In this document: positions 18,650 through 26,507 of the stretch, one piece after another
Layout: the number at the start of each line of letters is the position of its first letter
Numbering within the stretch: position 1 is the first letter of the stretch
Source: Candidatus Nitronereus thalassa
GTDB taxonomy: Bacteria > Nitrospirota > Nitrospiria > Nitrospirales > UBA8639
NCBI RefSeq assembly: GCF_032191465.1
Contig: NZ_JAQOUE010000001.1
Span: 2,542,001 to 2,606,000 of the forward strand
Length of the DNA stretch: 64,000 nucleotides
Reading direction: 5' to 3'
Translations under genes and position numbers: made by a program
The notes under the pieces: model-generated
Seen by the model: the letters and a program-made list of their open reading frames with translations, nothing else
The model's database searches: none
Told to the model about the DNA's origin: nothing

Positions 18650-19516
18650 ATGTCTGAATCTCCCACATCGGTTGAACTGGAACCCCTTGAACAGCTTCAT
18701 GTGGCCATGATTGAACGTGTGGCCAACGATGAGCTCGAACTCCCCCTTCTTCCGCATGTGGCTACCGAAGTCTTGAATTTGACTAGCGATCCTGATGCCG
18801 ACATGACGCGGTTAGCCACCTTGATCCAACAAGATCAAGCCATTGCCAGTCAGGTGTTGAAAATATCTAATTCCGCGGCCTATGCGCCACGTTCTCCCAT
18901 TGTCTCCATGCAACAAGCCGTGTCCTGGCTCGGCATGAAAATGTTAGGGGAGCTGGCGCTGACCGTCTCGATTGGAAGTGGAGTCTTTCGTGTCAAAGGA
19001 TATGAAACGGAAATCGGGAGTCTCTGGCGTCACGCCCTAGCCTCCGGTCTCTTTGCCAAAGAAATTGCGAGATTAGGGCGAAGCAATGTGGAATGCGCAT
19101 TTTTGTGTGGACTGCTGCATACGATTGGGAAACCGGTCGTGCTCCAAGCAATCTTAGAAGTTCAGGAGAGTATGGATCTGACCTTTGCGTGGTCTGACTT
19201 TGTTAGGATCCTCGATGTCCATCATGTTCAAGTCGGGTCGTTAGTGGTGGAAAAATGGAAACTTCCCTCTCATGTCAAAGAGGCCATTCTGTACTATGGC
19301 GACTATACCCAAGCTCCCAAACTAAGTTCTGTTGCTATGGCCACCTGTTTAGCTGATCGATTAGCTTCACGATTTTTGGGGTTGGACGGTGAAGATGCCG
19401 TCGAACTGGAAAGTCTTCCCGTGGTGGAAGCCTTGAATTTGTATCCCGAAGATATGGAAGCCTTATATGGCCAGGGTGAGACGGTTCTTCAGGCGGTTGA
19501 GGCGATCGTTGTATGA
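18650..19516 (+). CDS. HDOD-domain signalling protein
   Basis: A 288-residue single HDOD protein (LPLLPHVATEVLNLTSDPDADMTRLATLIQQD is split across the start of the domain; QVLKISNSAAYAPRS and AVSWLGMK follow). HDOD is a catalytically dead HD-related fold used in signal transduction, and the HLLHTIGK-like segment appears as LCGLLHTIGKP. It overlaps the transhydrogenase start by four bases (ATGA), so the two are translationally coupled, an uncommon pairing. Confidence 0.85.
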   Translation: MSESPTSVELEPLEQLHVAMIERVANDELELPLLPHVATEVLNLTSDPDADMTRLATLIQQDQAIASQVLKISNSAAYAPRSPIVSMQQAVSWLGMKMLGELALTVSIGSGVFRVKGYETEIGSLWRHALASGLFAKEIARLGRSNVECAFLCGLLHTIGKPVVLQAILEVQESMDLTFAWSDFVRILDVHHVQVGSLVVEKWKLPSHVKEAILYYGDYTQAPKLSSVAMATCLADRLASRFLGLDGEDAVELESLPVVEALNLYPEDMEALYGQGETVLQAVEAIVV

Positions 19517-20907
19517 GTGCCAGCAAACATTTTGACATTTTAGTGATTGGCAGTGGCCCCGCCGGTCAAAAAGCGGCCATTCAGGGTGCGAAAGTGGGCA
19601 AACGCGTGGCATTGGTGGAGCGCAGTAAGCATGTAGGCGGGGCTTGTGTGCATCATGGCACCATTCCCAGCAAGACTCTCCGAGAAAGTGCTCTCAACAT
19701 GGTTCGGTTTCAACGAACCTCAAATGTCTTTGATTTTCGGTTGCGAGACGACCTCACGGTCCCTGCCCTCATTCAACGGCTGGACGAAGTGATACAAGCC
19801 CATTCCGTCTATATGGCCGCGCAGCTCGATCGCAATCAGGTCACTCGTTTTCATGCCCGCGCCAAGTTTGCCTCTAGCCATGAAGTGGAGTTCACGACAC
19901 CCAAACGGACCATCGAACGTTACTCAGCAGATATCATTATTATTGCCACCGGATCGCGGCCCCGCTGCCCAGATAATGTTCCTGTCGACCATGAACATAT
20001 ATTGGATAGCGATTCCATCCTCTCCATGATCTATCTTCCAAAAACCCTTACGGTGTTGGGTGGCGGGGTGATTGCCAGTGAATATGCATCATTCTTCTCT
20101 CTTTTGGGCGTCCAAGTGATGATGGTTGATCAAGCGGATCGGCCCGTCCGTTTTATGGATGCCGAAATTACCAATGGGTTTGTGAAGGCGTTTGAAGCAA
20201 CGGGGGGGCGTTACTTTGGTGAGCAAAAAATCGAGGAAGTAAAATGGGATGGTCTCTCCAAAGTCATGACCAAGTTGGGGAATGGAGAAACCCTGGAGAG
20301 TGAAAAAATGCTCATGGCTCTTGGGCGAGTGGCCAACATCGAAGAGCTGAATCTCTCGGAAGTAGGAATCGAACCTACCCCCCGTGGGTTGATTCCTGTC
20401 GATGAATTTTTTCGAACTGCGGTTTCCCATGTGTATGCTGTCGGCGATGTGATTGGGCCGCCGTCGTTAGCCTCGTGTTCCATGGAGCAGGGACGGCGAG
20501 CGGTGTGTCATGCCTTAGCCATCGATCCCGGGCATTCTGCGGACATGGTGCCCATGGGTATTTATACCGTACCGGAAATGTCGAGTGTTGGGATTACTGA
20601 AGAGGAGGCTGTGTCCCGTCATGGAGGAGCTGTAGTTGGGCGGGCTCAATTCCAGGAAATCGCCCGGGGACAGATCTCAGGGATGACCGAAGGACTTTTA
20701 AAATTAGTTGCTGATGCTCAAGGAAAAAAATTGCTCGGCGTGCATATTGTAGGCGAAGGCGCGACAGAGCTAGTGCATATCGGACAAATGGGGCTCTTGG
20801 CGGAAGTCGAGGTCGATCATTTCGTCGAAAACATTTTTAACTTTCCCACCATGGCTGAAACCTACCGAGTCGCGGCATTAGACATTGTTAAGCAACGCCC
20901 CCGTTAA
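19513..20907 (+). CDS. sthA: Soluble pyridine nucleotide transhydrogenase, SthA type
   Basis: A 464-residue flavoprotein of the dihydrolipoamide dehydrogenase superfamily. The FAD motif is GSGPAGQKAAIQGA; the NAD(P) motif is GGGVIASEYASFFSLLG; the C-terminal dimer interface ends NFPTMAETYRVAALD. The redox-active disulfide of true Lpd enzymes (CxxxxC) is reduced to CVHHGT, one Cys followed by Thr in place of the second, as in SthA. It balances NADPH and NADH pools in the cytoplasm. Coupled to the HDOD gene by a 4-nt overlap. Confidence 0.85.
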   Translation: MSASKHFDILVIGSGPAGQKAAIQGAKVGKRVALVERSKHVGGACVHHGTIPSKTLRESALNMVRFQRTSNVFDFRLRDDLTVPALIQRLDEVIQAHSVYMAAQLDRNQVTRFHARAKFASSHEVEFTTPKRTIERYSADIIIIATGSRPRCPDNVPVDHEHILDSDSILSMIYLPKTLTVLGGGVIASEYASFFSLLGVQVMMVDQADRPVRFMDAEITNGFVKAFEATGGRYFGEQKIEEVKWDGLSKVMTKLGNGETLESEKMLMALGRVANIEELNLSEVGIEPTPRGLIPVDEFFRTAVSHVYAVGDVIGPPSLASCSMEQGRRAVCHALAIDPGHSADMVPMGIYTVPEMSSVGITEEEAVSRHGGAVVGRAQFQEIARGQISGMTEGLLKLVADAQGKKLLGVHIVGEGATELVHIGQMGLLAEVEVDHFVENIFNFPTMAETYRVAALDIVKQRPR

Positions 20908-21022
20908 CCTTCTCCGTTATCTTCTTAAATTTTTCTTTGCGAGTTTGCTCACTGTCCTTGTAATTTCCCACAATCTTGCCTGTAGCTGTTCACAGGCATC
21001 CCGCAACGAAATAGTGACATGA

Positions 21023-21292
21023 ATGAAAGAAATGACCTGGACGGTGTACATGTTGGAATGTTCTGATGGCACGCTATACACGGGGATTTCTTCAAATGTT
21101 GAACAACGATTGGCTCATCACGAAAAAGGCAAGGGAGCGAGATACACCAAAGGCCGAGGGCCTTTTACGGTGGTATATGTCGAACCAAAAGAGACCAAAG
21201 GCGAAGCGCTTAAACGCGAAAAGGCCATCAAGTCTTTAAGAAGACAAGAAAAGGTACGGCTGATTGCAGAATTCCGTCGGCTTCGAGAATAA
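21023..21292 (+). CDS. GIY-YIG domain protein (UPF0213/YhbQ-like)
   Basis: An 89-residue GIY-YIG nuclease-fold protein. The two signature strands are WTVYMLECSDGTLYTGIS, with the conserved Arg in NVEQRLAHH and Glu in GEALKREKAIKSL. Small single-domain members occur widely; their DNA substrate is unsettled. The gene is solitary and convergent with the kinase-like gene at 21353. Confidence 0.85.
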   Translation: MKEMTWTVYMLECSDGTLYTGISSNVEQRLAHHEKGKGARYTKGRGPFTVVYVEPKETKGEALKREKAIKSLRRQEKVRLIAEFRRLRE

Positions 21293-21352
21293 CGACACTG
21301 GTCCCGAGAATTATTATGAAAAACTCCAAGTTCCAAGGTTTCTATTATATTG

Positions 21353-22933
21353 TCACTCTCTTCTCGCCTGAAGGGCTTGAATGATTGGCTGAGGGTCAAA
21401 AGATTCTTCGGAATTGATGCTGTAAGTCATGCGTAGCTCATCGTCCCCTAATGGCTCTTGTTGACGTTTTTGTTGCTGGAGTACCGCGAGGTCGGCTTCT
21501 GATGCGTCGGAATGCTGTTGTGCACGGGTGACTATCCGTTCTCGTAGTGTTTCGGGTGGTGCCTGAACATCAATGATGAAAAAAGGAACGTTGACCTCTT
21601 CGGCCAGCGTACGAAGGAGATCTCGATATTGGCGTTGGAGGAACGTCGCATCAACAATTACACTATAGTCAGATGCAAGAAGCCGTTGAGCGGCATCTCG
21701 TAATTGAATGTATAATCGTTTGGTGGTATCAGGCCCGTAGAGTTTGGGTTTCAACTCCGGTGTACTTTCCATGTTGGGGGTCAAACCAACCATCCGCTTG
21801 CGTTCGATATCGGACCGCAGGCGAATGGCTCCTATGGTTTCCAGTAATGACTGAGAATACGTCGATTTTCCTGATCCGGAGAGCCCATGCATAATCATGA
21901 GGCTTGGGCGGGAAGGGAAAGCCAAGGTTTGAGCTGCGTGGATATACCGATGAAATTCTTCCATAAGCTGCTTCGATGATTCATCAGATTGATGACTTTG
22001 GTCCAGACGAATGCGGGCAACTTTAGTGCGGACTAAGGCGCGATACACCTCATAGAATCGGAGAACAGATATTCCCGCGTAATCTCCGGAGTGTTCAAGG
22101 TAAGCATTCAAAAACCTCCACGCAAAATCTGACCGTCCTCGGGCTCTAAGGTCCATGATGAAAAACGACGCATCACTTATCACATCGATCCAACGGAGTC
22201 GTTCGCTGAATTCAATCCCATCAAAGGGCGTGGCCATATCCTCGATGAGCACTACATTCGCAAGATGAAGGTCCCCATGACATTCCCGAACGAACCCCTG
22301 ACGTTTTCGATCGGTAAAGGTTTCGTAGCGAGCAGCATGTTCCTGTTCCATCCATTGTTGAAGTGCGTGAAGAAGAGCGTATTCCTTTTCTGGCAAGGCC
22401 TCAGGCGAAAAATGATCAAAGACATCCGTGATCGTCTGTTTAATAACTTCAGAATTTCCAAAATTGGCCGGTTCTTTGGCCCCGAGAAGGCCACCATGAA
22501 ACTTCGCAAGGTCTTTGGCTAATTGATCGAGGTGTCGGTTCTGGACCTTCCCCTTGGGCAACGCGTGATCGAGTGTGGCATCCAGAGGGAATTGCCGCAT
22601 CTTGACGGCATATTCAATAGGCGCAGTGCCATCCCCAAGTGTTGGGGCTTCCGGCGTTCCAGAAATTGGGATGATATCTAAATATAGTTGGGGCGCCATT
22701 CGGCCATTGAGACGTAATTCCTCCTTACAAGCATGGTGCCGAAGGGGCAAAGTGGAAAAATCCACAAACCCAAGGTTGACCGGCTTTTTTATCTTATAGG
22801 CAAAGGGCCCGGTGAGTAGGACCCAAGAAATATGCGTTTCCAAGACCTCGATTTTAGTGACCGGATGGGGGTAGACGGATGGATCCATAAGTGCTTGGAT
22901 CAAGGTTCGGGAATGTTCAAGGGTGGCGTTCAA
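21353..22933 (-). CDS. Fusion of aminoglycoside phosphotransferase-like kinase and P-loop kinase
   Basis: A 526-residue two-domain protein. Residues ~1-330 are APH-like, with the Brenner motif HGDLHLANV and a following ISDASFFIMDL segment. Residues ~340-526 are a zeta-toxin/gluconate-kinase-like P-loop domain (Walker A GLSGSGKST, then SDIERKRM, VIVDATFLQRQYRD). The same fusion is widespread and usually annotated as AAA family or APH-domain protein; its substrate is unknown and resistance should not be assumed. Its promoter lies in the AT-rich region with DnaA-box pairs. Confidence 0.85.
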   Translation of the reverse strand: MNATLEHSRTLIQALMDPSVYPHPVTKIEVLETHISWVLLTGPFAYKIKKPVNLGFVDFSTLPLRHHACKEELRLNGRMAPQLYLDIIPISGTPEAPTLGDGTAPIEYAVKMRQFPLDATLDHALPKGKVQNRHLDQLAKDLAKFHGGLLGAKEPANFGNSEVIKQTITDVFDHFSPEALPEKEYALLHALQQWMEQEHAARYETFTDRKRQGFVRECHGDLHLANVVLIEDMATPFDGIEFSERLRWIDVISDASFFIMDLRARGRSDFAWRFLNAYLEHSGDYAGISVLRFYEVYRALVRTKVARIRLDQSHQSDESSKQLMEEFHRYIHAAQTLAFPSRPSLMIMHGLSGSGKSTYSQSLLETIGAIRLRSDIERKRMVGLTPNMESTPELKPKLYGPDTTKRLYIQLRDAAQRLLASDYSVIVDATFLQRQYRDLLRTLAEEVNVPFFIIDVQAPPETLRERIVTRAQQHSDASEADLAVLQQQKRQQEPLGDDELRMTYSINSEESFDPQPIIQALQARRE

Positions 22934-23475
22934 AGTTCTTCCTTTTAAGGGATCACATGGTGAAAGGAATGACCGACAGCAAGGTCATGTCTTTTCACCT
23001 TACTCGGTCCTGATAATTTCTCCAACCAATTCGTTCCCAAGAACAGGGCATGGTATGAACTGTGAATTTTTTTGACTAAGCAAAATCCTTGCCCAAAAGA
23101 AAAATTCTTTTCCACAAAATCTGTGGACAAATTGGTGAATATTAATAGCCCCAGTATGTTTTTTTGTTTTCAAGACGATGGAATCACCAATTTGCACAAA
23201 TTTTAATCATGGTAGTCATGAAAAAATTACCACAATATGTCGTAGGTCTTTGCTACATACGTAGAACTTTTAACCCAAGTATAGAATTTCATTTAATAAA
23301 TTGAAACTTGGAAAATGTGTGCCAAAGCAGATATGTTTTTGAATTCGAAAACTCTGAACTTATCCACAAAAACTGTTGATAAGCTCTGTGTATTAGAATT
23401 GAATTTACAAAAATAACTACAAAAAAAAGTCCTTTATTCCAAAGAAAATATTCACCAGAGAACCCGCAACGCCTG
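22934..23475. other. AT-rich intergenic region with paired DnaA boxes, candidate oriC
   Basis: Two inverted pairs of DnaA-box-like 9-mers have the same 9-5-9 geometry: TTTTCCACA/TGTGGACAA at 23108-23130 and TTATCCACA/TGTTGATAA at 23360-23382. Near-matches are at 23190-23198 (ATTTGCACA) and 23387-23395 (TGTGTATTA). The DNA between is strongly AT-rich. Coding strand bias in the window changes from mostly leftward to mostly rightward here. dnaA itself is not visible. Confidence 0.5.
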
Positions 23476-23847
23476 ATGCAAGGCCTCTCAACCCTCGCCA
23501 CAATTATTTCAGTCCTGGCATTCCCTCTGATTTTTCTCGTGCTTCTGTATCCTTACCTCGCCGGACCTCGGGGTAAGTGGTATGCCGTATGCGTGTATAG
23601 TGGAATATCCCTAGGAATGATGCTCGTAGCCGCGCTCACGGCTCAAGAGCCTCATTTGCCTGAACAGGCATGGGGTTGGTGGGACTGGTTGGTGATGATT
23701 TTGGGAGTCGGCCTCCTCCTGGCCTACATCGCGAGGAAATACCAATTCCTCAAAAAAGAGGCTTTGGCGAGGAGGAGTACGGGAGATAATAAAAAAGATT
23801 CGCAGGTACCAGGACACAGGTTGGGGAAAAAGAAGCGCAAGCTGTAA
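23476..23847 (+). CDS. Small membrane protein, function unknown
   Basis: A 123-residue protein with three hydrophobic segments (~7-28, 38-55 and 68-85) and a strongly basic C-terminal tail (KKDSQ...GKKKRKL) that should be cytoplasmic. I recognise no family. It follows the candidate origin region and shares a bidirectional terminator with the gene on the other strand. The ribosome site is weak. Confidence 0.55.
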   Translation: MQGLSTLATIISVLAFPLIFLVLLYPYLAGPRGKWYAVCVYSGISLGMMLVAALTAQEPHLPEQAWGWWDWLVMILGVGLLLAYIARKYQFLKKEALARRSTGDNKKDSQVPGHRLGKKKRKL

Positions 23848-23894
23848 GGATTTGATTTAATTGAGGGTGTTATGAATGACAATATTGAGAAATA

Positions 23895-23928
23895 AAAAAG
23901 GCGACTCATTTTCATGAGTCGCCTTTTT
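23895..23928. terminator. Bidirectional intrinsic terminator
   Basis: Perfect 15-bp arms, AAAAAGGCGACTCAT (23895-23909) and ATGAGTCGCCTTTTT (23914-23928), with a 4-nt loop and U-tracts on both strands. It serves the rightward membrane-protein gene and the leftward PCP-reductase-domain gene. Confidence 0.92.
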
Positions 23929-23947
23929 AGATTCTATTAAGTCCGCT

Positions 23948-24688
23948 TTACATAAACTTCATAAACTTGTCTTTGGCCTCGTCCATCAGCTCTGCTGTGA
24001 TAGATGTTGCCCCGCGCTCTTGGGCTAAACGCTCAATTTCTTTTTTCGCCATGGGTTGAATGAAATCTGGGATATTATTGAGGCGTTCCTTCGCATCTGC
24101 CGACCACGTCATTCCATCCGAGGCATTTTTCGAATCATCCATGACTTGGAGCGTGACGGTCGTAAAACCATTTTTTCTAGCATAAGATTCAACGCTTCCC
24201 TTCACCATGGGTTGAACAAAGGAAGGCAACTTCCCTAACCGCTCCTGGGCATCAGGGGACCATTGCAAATCTGATGGGGGGGTGCTCGTTGTCGCCCCGC
24301 CACTGGTCAATCCCATTTGGGCAACCATGGTGGAAAATGGACATCCGCCTTCACCTTCCTTGGTCGCAGGGGCTCCTGCGGGAGCAGCACTTTTCCCAGC
24401 GTTGATTTTCTCATTCAGATAAGCAGCCATGGACCCTGGCGCAGCGGGAGCACTGACTTCTTCCTTTAACGTTCCTCTCGTCATTTCCAATGGTGTTTGT
24501 TCGACCGTGCGTCCACCAAGTTGCACGCCTAAGGAACTGACCATTTGAGTTTCTCCAGGGTTTGTCACCATCGAAACCTTCGCTTCACAGGATGGACAGG
24601 CAAAAAATACACCGAGTGACCCTTCGGCGGGCTTTTCGACCTTTTCAAAACTCATATAAGTTTCGCAATTTAAACAGACAAATTTCAT
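23948..24688 (-). CDS. Zinc-ribbon protein with two PCP-reductase-like domains
   Basis: A 246-residue protein. An N-terminal zinc ribbon (FVCLNCE...FACPSCEA) and an Ala/Gly-rich linker precede two repeats of the small domain seen at the C-terminus of protochlorophyllide reductase subunit B (PCP_red): LQWSPDAQERLGKLPSFVQPMVKGSVE near 145 and MTWSADAKERLNNIPDFIQPMAKKEIE near 200. No photosynthesis gene is present, so the domain has another role here. It lies 53 bp downstream of an Mrp-type ATPase on the same strand, suggesting a link with iron-sulfur handling (inference). Confidence 0.75.
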   Translation of the reverse strand: MKFVCLNCETYMSFEKVEKPAEGSLGVFFACPSCEAKVSMVTNPGETQMVSSLGVQLGGRTVEQTPLEMTRGTLKEEVSAPAAPGSMAAYLNEKINAGKSAAPAGAPATKEGEGGCPFSTMVAQMGLTSGGATTSTPPSDLQWSPDAQERLGKLPSFVQPMVKGSVESYARKNGFTTVTLQVMDDSKNASDGMTWSADAKERLNNIPDFIQPMAKKEIERLAQERGATSITAELMDEAKDKFMKFM

Positions 24689-24741
24689 AACATCCTCACA
24701 TGGGAGAGATTGATATACAGGAAGACGAGGATTCTCCCCAG

Positions 24742-25656
24742 TTAGAGTTTCTCGGCCAACACTTTTTTGTAATCCAACAGTGACTGAAGGCGTCCGACGA
24801 TTTCTTGAAACCGTTGGTTGGTTGGATATTGTTCATCCAGTAACGGCGCGCCTTTATCGAAAGTCTTCGCAAAGATTCTGTCGAAGGGAATGCGTCCCAA
24901 CAAGGGCAGGTTGAGGGCTTCACACATGCCCTCGGTATTTCCCTCGAATAATTCACTTTCCACTCCACAAGCTGGGCATCGATATTCACTCATATTTTCG
25001 ATGACACCCAAAACGGGAATACCCAATTCATTGGCATAGCCAATGGATTTTTGCACGACGTTTGAGGCGACTTCAGAGGGTGTGGTTACCACCACGGCCC
25101 CAGCGAGGTCTGGAAGGAAGCTCGCAATGACCGGTGGCTTATCGGCTGCGGCTCCCGGAGGGAGGTCGGCCAATAAAACGTCCAATTCCCCCCAACAAAT
25201 ATCAGCTAAAAATTCTCGGATCACGTTCATTTCCATGAGTCCAAGCCAGACCGGGCTTAGATCCATTGGCCCTTTCCACCGGACGGGTGACGCTTCACTC
25301 AACAGGAAATCCATGGACACGACTTTTACCCCGTAGGGACCTTCCGGAGGAATGGCACCCTCAGGAGACATCGTGACGTTTTTCCCATGAATACCCAGCA
25401 TTTGAGGAACGCAGGGCCCATTGAGGTCGACATCGATAATTCCCACGCGATTTCCATTGCGTGCAAAGGCCAGGGCCAAGTTGACGGTGGTCATGCTTTT
25501 GCCCACTCCACCCTTGCCACTCATCACGACGATCTTATTCTTAATCCCGGCCATGCGATCGTGCACTTGCTTGGTCTGGGCGGTGATTTGTTGAATCACC
25601 TTCGCATCGTCGGTGTATTTCAGTTTTCCAAGAATTTCTTTGAGATCTTTTGCCAT
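24742..25656 (-). CDS. Mrp/NBP35-family P-loop ATPase, iron-sulfur carrier type
   Basis: A 304-residue cytoplasmic protein. The deviant Walker A is MSGKGGVGKS, with DVDLNGPCVPQMLG, DLPPGAA and a CxxC (RCPACG) near the C-terminus that binds a bridging [4Fe-4S] cluster in Mrp/ApbC proteins. It would carry Fe-S clusters to apoproteins. The start at 25656 (MAKDLKEI) is preferred; the frame extends 17 codons further without support. Co-oriented with the PCP-reductase-domain gene. Confidence 0.88.
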   Translation of the reverse strand: MAKDLKEILGKLKYTDDAKVIQQITAQTKQVHDRMAGIKNKIVVMSGKGGVGKSMTTVNLALAFARNGNRVGIIDVDLNGPCVPQMLGIHGKNVTMSPEGAIPPEGPYGVKVVSMDFLLSEASPVRWKGPMDLSPVWLGLMEMNVIREFLADICWGELDVLLADLPPGAAADKPPVIASFLPDLAGAVVVTTPSEVASNVVQKSIGYANELGIPVLGVIENMSEYRCPACGVESELFEGNTEGMCEALNLPLLGRIPFDRIFAKTFDKGAPLLDEQYPTNQRFQEIVGRLQSLLDYKKVLAEKL

Positions 25657-25911
25657 AGTCGATTTCTCGTTTGATTTATATGGTCTAGGGATTAGACAAC
25701 AAGCCAAGTAGGGACGATAACATAGGCATTTTTACGGGGTCAAACAAAAGGGAGCTACTCTTAAACCGTGAAACTTCAATTGTTTCATATGTTTTAAAGG
25801 GCTCGAGCGAGGGAAAAAGTCACCACCTTCTTCGCCTGGATCTTAAGTTGATAGGGAATTAGGCCGAGTTTTTCTACTATCAATCTTTGATGGTAGGGAT
25901 TTAAACTGGTC

Positions 25912-26214
25912 ATGCTGAACATTGCCCGTCTCTTTTACCTTGCTGGGACTCTGGGAATGATCTTCCTTGCATTGGGGTGTGCCACTACCACTTCCATGCC
26001 GATGGAAAAACATCGTATTTCTGCCACCGTGGTTTATGCAGATACGGATGCCATCAATTTGGCAGCGCGAGCTCGTGGATATGCAGGCCAACGGGTCAAT
26101 GGGTTTTATGACCCCAGCCGAAATGAAATTTGGTGCCCTAATGATGAAAGTGTCGAATCCTTGCGAACCTGTGGCCATGAACTCCGGCATTTGATCAAAG
26201 GCCAATTTCACTAA
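25912..26214 (+). CDS. Small lipoprotein with an HExxH motif
   Basis: A 100-residue protein with a lipoprotein signal (LALGC, C23) and a short mature domain (~77 residues). Near the C-terminus, CGHELRH gives H89-E90-L-R-H93, the zinc-protease metal motif; H100 is the last residue. The Cys pair C75/C87 could form a disulfide. The domain is far smaller than usual peptidases, so catalysis is doubtful, but the motif lies in a region (DESVESLRTCGHELRH) similar in logic to the HE-x-x-H of small putative metallopeptidases. Divergent from the Mrp gene. Confidence 0.7.
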   Translation: MLNIARLFYLAGTLGMIFLALGCATTTSMPMEKHRISATVVYADTDAINLAARARGYAGQRVNGFYDPSRNEIWCPNDESVESLRTCGHELRHLIKGQFH

Positions 26215-26507
26215 TCCGTCTACCCGATAACACTTTCCCCAAGAACTCCTGTCTCTGCGGCTGATTTCCCCGTCTCTATTTCCCATATCCTTGTTCAGAC
26301 CTCCATTGTTTGACCTAATTGGTGGTGAGTGAGATGAGGGAAACCCCAAGTGAAAAGCCTCTTGAGAGTCATATCTCAAAAAGCCTAGGGTAGATTCACC
26401 TGAGGCTGAATCGAATCAAAGCTCTCCATCAACAACGACGGCTATTCATGACATTTTCAAAGACCGAAAATCTTCTTTGAAGGTCAGGTCAAGGCAAGAA
26501 TTAACGT

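Noticed and set aside
21353-22933. Antibiotic resistance aminoglycoside kinase
   Set aside because: The APH fold fused to a P-loop kinase is a widespread housekeeping-type fusion of unknown substrate; nothing indicates resistance.
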